From: a virus
Reading direction: 5' to 3' (one strand)
Length of the DNA: 64,000 nucleotides
IMG/VR virus record: IMGVR_UViG_3300044960_000172
Location: 22,869 to 86,868 of that record
This document shows, one piece after another, positions 42,823 through 51,614 of this stretch; positions within the stretch are counted from its first letter, which is position 1, and each line of letters opens with the position of its first letter. The translations under genes and the position numbers were made by a program. Below the pieces are notes generated by a model. It had not been told where the DNA came from and did not search any database. It was given only the letters and a program-made list of their open reading frames with translations.

Positions 42823-45085
42823 AAGTCTTATCTCCAGTATTTAATAATACGTTCTTAACAGATCCAGTAAAACCTTTTAATAATCCAGTAAGGCGACCTG
42901 TTCTTTGTAGATCTTCTTTAACATCCCTGGGTAAACCTAGTATAGGTACGGCTAAATCACCTAATAGCCTACCGAACAATGATCCTAATTCCATATTAGC
43001 AGATACTTTAGCAACATCAACAGGAGTTACCCAATCAGAACCTCTATACATAGAAGCTGTTAATGGCACAGTTACTAACAGAGTTTTCTCCCAGGGAGAT
43101 AAATCAGTATCTAATACTGTCTTACCCCATTCAGATACATCAAATTTAGCAGCTAATTTAACAGAAGCTTCTTTTATGAATTCAGGATTTATATCATCTA
43201 TTATTTTCTTTCCTGTTAAATCTTCAGCAAGTACTCGAAGTTTCTTAGCATGATAATCAATAGCAGATTTAGTCAGTGCCTCTTGGATTGGAGAAGGAGT
43301 TAAAAGACCTTTTAATCCGTGTGTACTGAGATTTTGAATTCCGTGGATATAAAATGGTAAAGAAGCACCTAATAGAGAACCAGCTAACCAAAGCCTTTTT
43401 CTGAATTTGCTATCTGCAAAGAATCTAGGAAAAGCAAATTCCAAAGTTCTACCAGCTAGATCTCCTAATGCCATTCCGATAAGAGCATCTAAAGCCATAG
43501 CAGTTAATGGATTAGGTCCACCTAATATCTTCTGAATATTGTTATGGACTTTAACAGGTAATTCTAAAACAGGGATATCTAGATAAGAAGAAGCATCTCC
43601 TTTCTTAATAAAATTATCTACTTTCTTTAGAATGTCTATGGCTAATAACCATTTCTCATCTTCTTCTGGTAGAACAAAACTTGCCTGCTTTTCTTGAACT
43701 GTAGGATAGTCTTCGTGCAAAGCAATGAAAGAAGGGGCTCTCAAGGCGCCAGAAGGAAACTTCTCTTGATAAGTTACCCTAGCTCGTCTTCCTACTAGAG
43801 ATTCAACATTTTCCATCATGAATTTTCTGAATTCATCAGAAAATCCAGTTCCTACTGTACCTACTACAGGGCCGTCAGGGGTGTAGCTATATTCAAAAGC
43901 ACCAGCAGAATCTGAATATTTCCCTAGTCCTGGAATAATTCTTTTTATATATACATCTTCTTCAGGTCTTATTTTATATTTGTATGGATAACCATACCTT
44001 CTGTAGACAACTATTCCCTCTTTTGTAAGAGGATGTTGCCCAGATTCTATTTCCTGGAGTAATTTCAGGATGTCCTCTTTCTTATCTACATAAGGAATTA
44101 CTGTAAAAGTATCTTTAGGTAAATATTGTAAGATTTCTAGTAACATCTTACGTCTAGCGGGATAGTCAACTGTTTCTGGATCTAAATGATTTCCACCATA
44201 ATTTGTGATATCAAATAATCCTATCTTAAGTTTAAGACCGAGATCTCTTAATCTATCCCAAGCATTCTTTACAGAAGAATTTAATACTGCACTAAGTATT
44301 TGTGGTTCTACAACTACTTCTGAGCCGTCTGGTAAAGTCTTTACGGCATAAACTTCACCCCGCAGAATACTTCCTGCATACTTTAATGGAAGGTTCAGAG
44401 TAGGTTTAGTCTTGAATATCTTATCCGTATATTGGATAGGGTATCCTGTAACTCTGGAAATTCTATGCCCAAAGATTTCTAATCCTTTGTCGCCTAGTTG
44501 AACTAAACCAAGAGCACCGTCAATCTTAGGTTCTGCAACTAAATAGTCTTCTTTCTCTAATAGTTGTTGTAACTTCTTTTTGTCAATAACGGGGTATTTT
44601 ACCTTGGCATAAGGAAGTGGCTTATTTGGAGTGATATTAATTAATAGCCAAGCATCCTTACCGTATTTATCTGTATCAGGTTTTAGTAATATGAATTTAC
44701 GTGGATGTCTATCAGAAGCAATGGTGAAGTAAATTCTCTTTTTATCAGGATCTATGGCCGTAACGAGAGCATTACCAGAATAAGCTAGAGATACGTTACC
44801 TTTACCATAACCAGAAGGTATTTCTCCTACAAAGGTTCTGTAATCGTAGGAATGAAGAGGTTGCTGGATAGCTAATACTTTTTCCCCAGGCGCCGGTAAT
44901 TTTGCAGAAGGTATAGCCCAAGATAATAAACCAATATCAGAATTTCCTAATCTAAAGTCATAATGTTTGCCGGCGCGTTCAGCGTCATGTTCTTGTAATA
45001 CTAGATCGTAGAAGTTTCCTTCTTGTAATGCTTTAATATTTCCATAATTTGCTTTATCTGGGATACCAACAGCAAATGGAGGCAT
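42791..45085 (-). CDS. ATP-dependent DNA ligase with N-terminal LigD-type phosphoesterase domain and hydrophobic C-terminal region
   Basis: 764 residues in three parts. (1) About 25-150: LigD-like 3'-phosphoesterase with H33-D34, H41-Y-D43-F-R45, PGEKVLAIQQPLH78 and FVGEIPSGYGKG, matching 'KHDARR.HYDFRLE...DHPLDYADFEGVIPEGNYG'. (2) About 180-450: ligase with motif I EPKIDGA (adenylated Lys187), LRGEVYA, EGIVVY and YKIRP, then an OB fold starting near VGTVGTGFSDEF. (3) About 500-764: helical, with hydrophobic stretches (ALDALIGMALGDLAG, LAGSLLGASLPFYI) and K-x-A motifs. It could clean 3' ends and seal nicks. Location among virion genes and the C-terminal tail suggest it may be packaged or membrane-associated (inference). 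Confidence 0.88.
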   Translation of the reverse strand: MPPFAVGIPDKANYGNIKALQEGNFYDLVLQEHDAERAGKHYDFRLGNSDIGLLSWAIPSAKLPAPGEKVLAIQQPLHSYDYRTFVGEIPSGYGKGNVSLAYSGNALVTAIDPDKKRIYFTIASDRHPRKFILLKPDTDKYGKDAWLLINITPNKPLPYAKVKYPVIDKKKLQQLLEKEDYLVAEPKIDGALGLVQLGDKGLEIFGHRISRVTGYPIQYTDKIFKTKPTLNLPLKYAGSILRGEVYAVKTLPDGSEVVVEPQILSAVLNSSVKNAWDRLRDLGLKLKIGLFDITNYGGNHLDPETVDYPARRKMLLEILQYLPKDTFTVIPYVDKKEDILKLLQEIESGQHPLTKEGIVVYRRYGYPYKYKIRPEEDVYIKRIIPGLGKYSDSAGAFEYSYTPDGPVVGTVGTGFSDEFRKFMMENVESLVGRRARVTYQEKFPSGALRAPSFIALHEDYPTVQEKQASFVLPEEDEKWLLAIDILKKVDNFIKKGDASSYLDIPVLELPVKVHNNIQKILGGPNPLTAMALDALIGMALGDLAGRTLEFAFPRFFADSKFRKRLWLAGSLLGASLPFYIHGIQNLSTHGLKGLLTPSPIQEALTKSAIDYHAKKLRVLAEDLTGKKIIDDINPEFIKEASVKLAAKFDVSEWGKTVLDTDLSPWEKTLLVTVPLTASMYRGSDWVTPVDVAKVSANMELGSLFGRLLGDLAVPILGLPRDVKEDLQRTGRLTGLLKGFTGSVKNVLLNTGDKTYDEIGKALQI

Positions 45086-45087
45086 AA

Positions 45088-46824
45088 TTAATCGCTACTC
45101 AAGGATCTCCCTATAGAAGAAAAATCTGACAGAACAGGTTCTGGCATTGAATCTTCTCTTATAGAAATACTATCTCTTCTTTCCATTACATCTATAGGTT
45201 TAATTTCCGTAGCTGGAGTAGGAGTCGCCAATCCTAGGTTTATATCTAGTCCTTTGGGTTGTCTGTAAAATTGGAATACAGTACTAGCCAAATCCCCTAC
45301 GGAGAATTTCTGTTCTCGCTTACCGGAGCCGATATCTTGTAATGCTGCCATTCCACGGGCAGGTCCACCCCAGCTAGCATTATCATAACCAGCTAGCTCC
45401 ATTTTATTTACTGCAGATCTAGTTACTACCTCTCTGATCTGTGGCATAGATTGCAATACAGGACCGTGTAGAGCTAAGAAATGGTATATGTTTTTATAAC
45501 CACCATCTGCTACTACTTTTGATAGCATCGCTTCTCTCACTGCTCTGGATTGGGGATCGTTACCAGGGAAAGAGGCTGCTATAGCTTGAAATCTAGGCAT
45601 CCAATCTACTTGCATCTGCATTCTTCTTATAGCTTGGACATCATTAGGTGTTAACCAATGAGAATTTTCTTCTGGAGACGATAACATAATAGAAGCTACA
45701 CCAGGGGCAATTCCAGAAGAAACAAGAACTTCAAAAGCATGCTGTGGATAGATCATAGGAGGAACTCCTCCAGCTTGAATATTTTGATATATCCTACCAG
45801 CAGGACTATTCGGAGATACCATTCCAGTTCTTACAGCCTTAGCAATAGCCCCTATAGCAGAACCCATGTAAGAATTTACTGCATTTTCCTTGAGTTCTTC
45901 ATGCTGCTTTTCCAGCTTTTCTACTGGTACACCAGATTGGCGAATATAGGAGGCTGCTTGTGGATCTAAGGTCAAAGATCTATATTCACCTCCAGCAGCA
46001 TCTAGTTCAAATCTACGTCTAATTTCTACAGCAATATCTCTAAGAGAAGCAGAAGGAAATTGCTGTGCTACTTGATTAGCTAGAGATAAAGCATTCTCAA
46101 TAGAAAACTGACCACCACGACGCAGAGCTTCTTCTCTGACAGGAGCTACTATTGCAATAGTATCTATTAAATCATCTGTAAATTGCTGACCGGAACCAAG
46201 TCTTACTAAACCGAATTTAACAGCCTTTTCTGCAACTTCTGCTATTTCGTGAGCATCTAATCCTTGATGATATTTAGGATTTGAAAGAATTTTAGTGGCA
46301 GCAGATGCTGCTAAATCTGCTAATTCTTCTGGTGAAGCGAAAGGTGTGAGTCTTTCAAAGACTTTATTTAATGAATTAGCTAAAAATAATTTAGATCTAG
46401 GATTTATAACTTTAATAGCACTAGGATATGCGAAAAATAGTAACGGATATACTTTTTCAAATAATCTTGCTAGTCTATCTATGTGCTCTTCAACGGGAGA
46501 ACCTGGTACAAGTGTTGATCTATCAACTCCAGAGGAAATCAATAATCCTCTAATGGCATTTTTCATATCATCGATTTCACTGGGGAGAAGCCTTTTTATA
46601 GATTCATAAGATCTTCTATGAGCAGTAAGTCTTTGGATTTGATCCCCTACAGATTGATCTGGTGCTACATGCATCATCCCTTGACCAGACAGAAATACGC
46701 TAGCCAAGGGTGCTACTGCTCTATAGAGAGAATACAAAGAGTCTAGTACACCTATTCCTGTAGTAGAAGGTGTTCCTAAAGTAGATGGTGTACCTAGTGT
46801 GATTAAAGACTCAGGGGTAGGCAT
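45088..46824 (-). CDS. Large helical Ala-rich internal-type protein
   Basis: 578 residues, helical with many Ala/Leu/Ile and few Cys; a short TLGTPST repeat near the N-terminus and a Ser/Asp-rich C-terminal tail. A moderately hydrophobic segment at about 30-50 (LYSLYRAVAPLASVFLSG). No enzyme motif. Ends 2 bases before the ligase start. Possibly an internal or ejection protein by size and composition; not recognised. Confidence 0.65.
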   Translation of the reverse strand: MPTPESLITLGTPSTLGTPSTTGIGVLDSLYSLYRAVAPLASVFLSGQGMMHVAPDQSVGDQIQRLTAHRRSYESIKRLLPSEIDDMKNAIRGLLISSGVDRSTLVPGSPVEEHIDRLARLFEKVYPLLFFAYPSAIKVINPRSKLFLANSLNKVFERLTPFASPEELADLAASAATKILSNPKYHQGLDAHEIAEVAEKAVKFGLVRLGSGQQFTDDLIDTIAIVAPVREEALRRGGQFSIENALSLANQVAQQFPSASLRDIAVEIRRRFELDAAGGEYRSLTLDPQAASYIRQSGVPVEKLEKQHEELKENAVNSYMGSAIGAIAKAVRTGMVSPNSPAGRIYQNIQAGGVPPMIYPQHAFEVLVSSGIAPGVASIMLSSPEENSHWLTPNDVQAIRRMQMQVDWMPRFQAIAASFPGNDPQSRAVREAMLSKVVADGGYKNIYHFLALHGPVLQSMPQIREVVTRSAVNKMELAGYDNASWGGPARGMAALQDIGSGKREQKFSVGDLASTVFQFYRQPKGLDINLGLATPTPATEIKPIDVMERRDSISIREDSMPEPVLSDFSSIGRSLSSD

Positions 46825-46862
46825 ACGTAATATATTATTCCAAAAGATATTAAATTTCTAGT

Positions 46863-47546
46863 TTATGTTTTGGCTTTTAAAAACTTGCTAAGTACAGCAA
46901 GAAGAGATTCTTTAGATACTTTCTTAAGTTTAACATTGTCAACAGACAATCTAGATAAGACATCTTTAGGAGAAGCTATATCTAAGAGAATAGCTAAGTA
47001 AAGCTTCCCGTGATCATATTTCATGCCAAGATAAGCAGTCTTAGAATCTTCATTTCCTAGAATTAAATCAGCACAAACTTTGCCATTTTCTACTTTCTCA
47101 ATATAAACTTTCTTACCATTTATATTTTTGAAGGTAGTACTACGTAAAGAAGCATTTACATTATCAGCTAAGACAGGAGGAATAATATCTGGGAAAGGAA
47201 GTAGGTTTTTAATTATACTCTCAGGAGTAAAATGTCTCTTCTTGGAAATAATTACTTTAATCCTAGGAGATATCTTAGGAAATATATTAAATAGTTCCGG
47301 AGGATGTTCAATAATATCTCCAAAGAAGCCTAATCTTCCAAACGGATCTGATAGCAGGCTGGTTGCTGGTCTTACTTTTACTAGTTCATCTAATAAACGT
47401 AAAGAAGAAAAGGGATCGTCACAAGAACAGAGATCAGAGATACCTTCAAGACCCTCCGTAATTCCAGAGAAGGAATTGGATAATTCTGAGTTAGGGATAA
47501 CAATAATAATTGAACTTTTGGGCCTAGCTCTTATTGTTCCTAACAT
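46863..47546 (-). CDS. Hypothetical protein
   Basis: 227 residues, mixed alpha/beta, basic overall. N-terminal strand-rich half (SSIIIVIPNSELS) and a Lys-rich C-terminus (LAVLSKFLKAKT). The start lies 23 bases inside the upstream small gene. Not recognised. Confidence 0.6.
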   Translation of the reverse strand: MLGTIRARPKSSIIIVIPNSELSNSFSGITEGLEGISDLCSCDDPFSSLRLLDELVKVRPATSLLSDPFGRLGFFGDIIEHPPELFNIFPKISPRIKVIISKKRHFTPESIIKNLLPFPDIIPPVLADNVNASLRSTTFKNINGKKVYIEKVENGKVCADLILGNEDSKTAYLGMKYDHGKLYLAILLDIASPKDVLSRLSVDNVKLKKVSKESLLAVLSKFLKAKT

Positions 47547-47736
47547 TTTTGGAATAACAATATGCTTCAGCTAATTCTGATGTAACTTCTTCTGGAGACT
47601 TATCATTTAACGTCTTCAACGTTTCTTTTATGGCTAGATAAGTATCGCCACCATACTTCTTAAAATTATAGGTATACAATAGTTTAGATTTAATATCAGT
47701 CAACGTCTCTTCTAACTCATTGAAGTCTCGAATCAT
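47524..47736 (-). CDS. Small hypothetical helical protein
   Basis: 70 residues, helical and charged, no motif. Overlaps both neighbours (20 and 23 bases), so expression is coupled with them. A genuine small gene is likely because it fills the gap in frame, but this is not certain. Confidence 0.55.
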   Translation of the reverse strand: MIRDFNELEETLTDIKSKLLYTYNFKKYGGDTYLAIKETLKTLNDKSPEEVTSELAEAYCYSKNVRNNKS

Positions 47737-48256
47737 TATCTTCTGATTTGCCTTTTAATTCATCTTTCAAAACAAGTGGATCTAAATAGCCTGTATTTAT
47801 AGATTTCAGTAACAAACCTAGGGAATCTTCATCTTCCCCGAAATAAGTTTCTAACGACGGAGCGTACCAAGGAGCTATTCCTAGAAATAAAAGGAATTTA
47901 TCCCATTTACCAGGTTTATCAACTTGTTCCCAAGTTTCATAGTTTGTAATGGATGTATTAGAACCTTCGCTATCAACCTGAATTTTACTTAGGTTTTCTT
48001 CTATTAATGATTTAGCCAATTCATTAGGATCATCTTCAAATATTGACTTGATAGCCGCTAAAATAGCATTTTCTGAATATCTAGTTTTCAAAGAAAATAG
48101 TCTATCTGCAATTGCATCCATTAGCACTAAAAGAAACTGAGATTGTATCTTCTCATTAGGAAAGGATTTCATATCCAATCCTTCCGAGATCGTTATAGAG
48201 TCATCAGTGGTACCAGCTAAGAGTTGACTTAAATCTAATTCAGATAATTTCTTCAT
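47717..48256 (-). CDS. Hypothetical acidic protein
   Basis: 179 residues, acidic (rich in Asp/Glu/Ser), helical. Includes WDKFLLFLGIAPWYAPSLE (about 117-135) as the most hydrophobic part. Overlaps the upstream gene by 4 bases. Not recognised. Confidence 0.6.
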   Translation of the reverse strand: MKKLSELDLSQLLAGTTDDSITISEGLDMKSFPNEKIQSQFLLVLMDAIADRLFSLKTRYSENAILAAIKSIFEDDPNELAKSLIEENLSKIQVDSEGSNTSITNYETWEQVDKPGKWDKFLLFLGIAPWYAPSLETYFGEDEDSLGLLLKSINTGYLDPLVLKDELKGKSEDNDSRLQ

Positions 48257-48903
48257 TTCTCTTCTGCTTGAGGTTTAGTACCTATTAGACTGAAAGCTAA
48301 AATATTAGAGAATTTACCCACAGTAGTTAACAAATCTTGCAGTATTTCATCCTCTGCCTTCTTTTGAAAAGTCTTAGGAGGCAGTCCTAGCAAAGTAGCA
48401 AGTTTATCTGCAGGCTCTAATTTCTTCCATTCATCAATAAAAGATTCAGAAGCACCTTTAATCATAGCAAGTTTAGAGACAGAAGCAGGATACATTCCAT
48501 CATATTCATTATTCTTGATTTCAGAGTCTACCCTATTATCCAGGTATTTAGCATTCTTCTCACCCAAGACAGCAGAGATAAAGGGATCATTGACTAGGGA
48601 TCCTCCTGCTTCTTTAACGTTCTTAATATAATGAGCAAAAGATTTTCTAACATAATCATCGCAGTCTGGTATTGTTACGTATTCAGCATTTTTAGTCATA
48701 TAATGACTAAATAAGAATTCACCGATAGTATCACAGCGCTCAAATATCTTTTCACAAATATATTTAGAATTAGCAGCGTCAGAGTCAGAAACAAGACTGG
48801 CGGTTTTAACTACTTTATCTGGATTCAGCTTAGAGCTGAGAAAAAATAATAATCTACTAGATTTCCATCCATTGTCAATTTTATCTAACAGATGTCTATC
48901 CAT
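48253..48903 (-). CDS. Hypothetical helical head-region protein with K-x-A motifs
   Basis: 216 residues, helical, Lys/Asp-rich. K-x-A motifs VVKTA (about 32-36), MTKNA (about 69-73) and FQKKA (about 178) are spaced along it. No enzyme or membrane motif. Placed in the block of internal-type proteins between portal and ligase. Confidence 0.6.
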   Translation of the reverse strand: MDRHLLDKIDNGWKSSRLLFFLSSKLNPDKVVKTASLVSDSDAANSKYICEKIFERCDTIGEFLFSHYMTKNAEYVTIPDCDDYVRKSFAHYIKNVKEAGGSLVNDPFISAVLGEKNAKYLDNRVDSEIKNNEYDGMYPASVSKLAMIKGASESFIDEWKKLEPADKLATLLGLPPKTFQKKAEDEILQDLLTTVGKFSNILAFSLIGTKPQAEEK

Positions 48904-48917
48904 AATTTTTTTACCTT

Positions 48918-49406
48918 CTATGACACTAACTTTTCCATAAGAGTCATAAATTCAGAAACAGGATCTGTACGTTGGGGAGCGAGCTGTCTAACTAATTGCA
49001 GTTTAGCAAGCGCGCTATTCATTCGCGTATTCTCCAAAGCAGCTTGACCTTGTGCCTTTGCTATTTGACTTTGTAACATTGATGCTTCTGGATCAAATAT
49101 ATTAATTCCTGCCGAGCCTAAGGCTTGCAAAGGATTGATTCCAGCAGCAGCAAAAGATCTAGCAGCTCTCTTATAAGGCTCTGGGAGACCCTCTAAGGAA
49201 TTAGCCACACGTTCGGCTTCCCATACATTTGGGTCCCCAAGCCAGCGTTTCACTCCATAAGAAATATAATCTCCAAACATACCTAAAAGAACAGGAGCAG
49301 CGCCAGCTAACGCATAGAGAAGGGGACCGTATGCTGTTTTGACGAAAGGAGCTTCTTTTGTATTAGTACAATAGATGTTTAACATTTTATCAGTCAAGGT
49401 GTCCAT
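48918..49406 (-). CDS. Small protein with one membrane-like helix
   Basis: 162 residues from Met at 49406, chosen because GGAG stands 6 bases upstream; the frame also has an ATG four codons earlier at 49418. FVKTA (about 20-24) precedes a hydrophobic segment (YGPLLYALAGAAPVLLGMFG, about 25-44); the rest is an amphipathic helix with Gln/Ala-rich repeats. The order K-x-A then hydrophobic helix recurs in other proteins here. Unknown role. Confidence 0.65.
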   Translation of the reverse strand: MDTLTDKMLNIYCTNTKEAPFVKTAYGPLLYALAGAAPVLLGMFGDYISYGVKRWLGDPNVWEAERVANSLEGLPEPYKRAARSFAAAGINPLQALGSAGINIFDPEASMLQSQIAKAQGQAALENTRMNSALAKLQLVRQLAPQRTDPVSEFMTLMEKLVS

Positions 49407-49442
49407 AATCGACTCCATTGTTAGTCAGAAGCAGGTTTAGTA

Positions 49443-50657
49443 CTAAAGGCCTAGTTTCCTTCTCGTTTCAGCATCACGAACGACATTTGCTACAACATGC
49501 TTATACTCAGAATTGCCAGCCCCAAATACATTCATAAGGGTAGTTTCATTAAGGTTAGACTTCTCTGATAGATACTTAAGGCCCCTTTCAACAATATATT
49601 CATCTCTTGCTCTTCCTACTTGAGATACGGGCCCGCTCTTTAGTCTATCAAGAGCAGCAGCTACACCATTAACTACTCCTTCAGAATCAGGATCTTCTCT
49701 AAGTGCTGCATAACGCGCTAAATCTTTTAGTATTACATTTGCTCTCGCTTTATTAGGATAACCTGTTATCCCAAAGGTGTTTGGAACTATAAGCTTAGCA
49801 TAGTCAAATACTTCGTCAAAAGATGGAACAGGAGCTGTCTCTTTTAAGCCTTTTACAGTCTGTGCTAGAGCCTGAATGTGTGCTTCTCGTTCCTTTGCAA
49901 CAAGAGTATGATTGTACATTCTTTGTTCCAAGATCCTTCTACGTTTTTCACTCTGAAGAACATTAGCCGCTTCTGGATTTCTAGGATATATTCCACGAGC
50001 TGCCTGCAAAGTACGATAACCCGCATAAGAATCTAGCACAGCTTGTGCCCCACGGCGCATAAGTTCTTCCCGTTCTCTCCGTGCATCCTTTAATATGTTG
50101 TTTATTGGATTATCTATTTCAGGCAATGACTTAAAGACTTCATCTAAGGCTGTTCTAGCCACTTCGTCTACTTTCTTCATTTCTTCGTGACGAAATTGCA
50201 TTGGGTTTCTATACCCACTATTATAATCTCTACGAAGAACTTCATTAATTAATTCATAAAGAATAAAAGGAGGAATATGCTCAAGAGAAGTAATTCCGGC
50301 TACAGAGGTAGGTGTAAAACCTGCAGTTGTACTTCCAGTAGTACCGGCAGCAGTACCTGCAGTTGTACTTCCAGTAGCAGGCCCTACAGCAGTACCTGCA
50401 GCAGGACTTCCAGTAGCAGGCCCTACAGCAGTACCTGCAGCAGGACTTCCAGTAGCAGGCCCTACAGCAGTGCTTCCAGTAGTAGCTGCTGTAGCGCCTC
50501 TAGTACCTGTCGAGAGACCTCCAGCCGCAGGAGCAGAATCAGTAGTATCCGAATCAGATTCCATTCCTACAGAAGACGAGAGAGCATCTAAACTACGTTC
50601 ACCTCCATCCGCTGCTTTCTTAGCATATTTAGTTAAATACAAATGTAGCAAATCCAT
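49443..50657 (-). CDS. Internal-type protein with Gly/Ala/Thr-rich tandem repeats
   Basis: 404 residues. After an N-terminal LTKYAKKAA comes a low-complexity region (about residues 25-125) including three exact-type 13-residue repeats of AVGPATGSPAAGT, then a helical, Arg/Glu-rich C-terminal two thirds. No membrane or enzyme motif. The repeat is probably a flexible linker. Not recognised. Confidence 0.65.
   Translation of the reverse strand: MDLLHLYLTKYAKKAADGGERSLDALSSSVGMESDSDTTDSAPAAGGLSTGTRGATAATTGSTAVGPATGSPAAGTAVGPATGSPAAGTAVGPATGSTTAGTAAGTTGSTTAGFTPTSVAGITSLEHIPPFILYELINEVLRRDYNSGYRNPMQFRHEEMKKVDEVARTALDEVFKSLPEIDNPINNILKDARREREELMRRGAQAVLDSYAGYRTLQAARGIYPRNPEAANVLQSEKRRRILEQRMYNHTLVAKEREAHIQALAQTVKGLKETAPVPSFDEVFDYAKLIVPNTFGITGYPNKARANVILKDLARYAALREDPDSEGVVNGVAAALDRLKSGPVSQVGRARDEYIVERGLKYLSEKSNLNETTLMNVFGAGNSEYKHVVANVVRDAETRRKLGL
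50348..50464 (-). repeat. Three tandem 39-bp repeats in a coding region
   Basis: Three consecutive units of 39 bp at 50348-50386, 50387-50425 and 50426-50464 share the phrase CTTCCAGTAGCAGGCCCTA; units 2 and 3 are identical and unit 1 differs at a few positions. They encode 13-residue Gly/Ala/Pro/Ser/Thr repeats. Near-identity implies recent expansion by slippage or unequal exchange. Confidence 0.85.
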
Positions 50658-50683
50658 TTTTAGCTACCTCGTTCTCTATGCGT

Positions 50684-51091
50684 TTAAACTTGTTTTTTAG
50701 GTGATTGTGGCTTTTTCAATATTTTGCTAGCAAAAGGACCTAATCCTTCGCGTAACGAATCCATGATACTACCGATATTGACTTCATTTCTATATGGATT
50801 TCTAGATATCGTATTTAATACTTTAACCATATTAGGTGTACCAGGAGTAATTGATAATTTAGGTAATGGTACTAATTTTTTGTTAGGAAGATTCGTTTCT
50901 AAACTTGATAATTTTAACATAAACTTACAAAAGTCGATAGCAAAACTTGCTTTCTTTTTAGACTTCCTTTCTGGTAGAGCTTTATAATTCTTAGTATGTT
51001 TCAACCATTTCTTTGCAGTACCCTTTGGTACTTTACCTTCAGATTCTAGTACATATAGCTTCCTCAACTGCGCTTTACTCTTTAGAGGCAT
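50684..51091 (-). CDS. Small basic protein with KSKAQ N-terminal motif
   Basis: 135 residues, very basic. Opens MPLKSKAQLRKLYVLESEGK and continues with GTAKKWLKHTK, the signature of a small domain that recurs in phage and bacterial proteins ('MP.KS.aQ.r.l......gk......a.eW...t'). The remaining part is basic with Pro/Asn. GAGGAAAG precedes the ATG. Function of this domain is not known to me; nucleic-acid binding is plausible from charge. Confidence 0.65.
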   Translation of the reverse strand: MPLKSKAQLRKLYVLESEGKVPKGTAKKWLKHTKNYKALPERKSKKKASFAIDFCKFMLKLSSLETNLPNKKLVPLPKLSITPGTPNMVKVLNTISRNPYRNEVNIGSIMDSLREGLGPFASKILKKPQSPKKQV

Positions 51092-51209
51092 TTCTTTCCT
51101 CTTGATTCTTAATAACTACAGCGCTTTCTACTAGAGTCATGAGAGTTATCACAACTTCTGGTGATATAGAAAACAAAAAAGCGGCTATCTTATGATCGTC
51201 ATCACTCAT
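51075..51209 (-). CDS. Very small protein (44 residues) overlapping both neighbours
   Basis: An ATG at 51207-51209 opens MSDDDHKIAAFLFSISPEV, ending NQEERNASKE with TAA at 51075-51077. It overlaps the stop of the 51202-51489 gene by 8 bases and the start of the 50684-51091 gene by 17 bases, filling exactly the space between them. Acidic N-terminus, then an amphipathic or hydrophobic helix (AAFLFSISPEVVITLMTLV). This coupling pattern supports a real gene; no function known. Confidence 0.55.
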   Translation of the reverse strand: MSDDDHKIAAFLFSISPEVVITLMTLVESAVVIKNQEERNASKE

Positions 51210-51489
51210 TTGTTACATTCTCTTCAGGAGAATTTTCTGGGACAACTTCTTCAGTACGCCTTCTACGTCTCCTAGGAGCATCTTCAGATTTAAGTTCAGA
51301 TACATCTTCACTTTTAACTTCTACTACCTCAGGTTCCCCAGATCTAACTGGATTGGAAGGTACAGGCTTTAAAGGCACGAAACCATCAAGCTGAGGTCCA
51401 TTTTCATTACCTTCTACTATGATAGGTTTAGCATCAGGGTCTGGTTCAAAAGCTACAAAACCGTCAGGAAGTAGATAATTTTCATCCAT
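51202..51489 (-). CDS. Small Pro/Glu-rich protein with an Arg cluster
   Basis: 95 residues, acidic and Pro-rich, probably disordered, with two DGFV phrases and a run of six or so Arg (about 73-78). GGAGAAAT stands upstream of the ATG. It lies about 125 bases after the portal gene; that gap has no clear gene or terminator. Not recognised. Confidence 0.6.
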   Translation of the reverse strand: MDENYLLPDGFVAFEPDPDAKPIIVEGNENGPQLDGFVPLKPVPSNPVRSGEPEVVEVKSEDVSELKSEDAPRRRRRRTEEVVPENSPEENVTNE

Positions 51490-51614
51490 TTCTTTATTTC
51501 TCCAATTAAAAATAGTGGGTATGAAACAAATTCACAAATTTAAATATAAACTAGTAATTTAATAAAAAGCAACAGCTAGTATCTTGTCTGCATTATGTCG
51601 TTAGTATTAATTTA

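Noticed and set aside
47128-47574. 148-codon plus-strand frame opposite the 46863-47546 gene
   Set aside because: No ribosome site, no neighbours on that strand, and it mirrors a minus-strand gene that fits the operon.
50277-50700. Open plus-strand frames with Ser/Thr/Cys-rich repeats
   Set aside because: They are antisense shadows of the 39-bp repeats in the 49443-50657 gene and have no start signals or context.
51490-51614. Regulatory element between the portal gene and the next gene
   Set aside because: AT-rich sequence with TATA-like strings but no hairpin, repeat or convincing -35/-10 pair.
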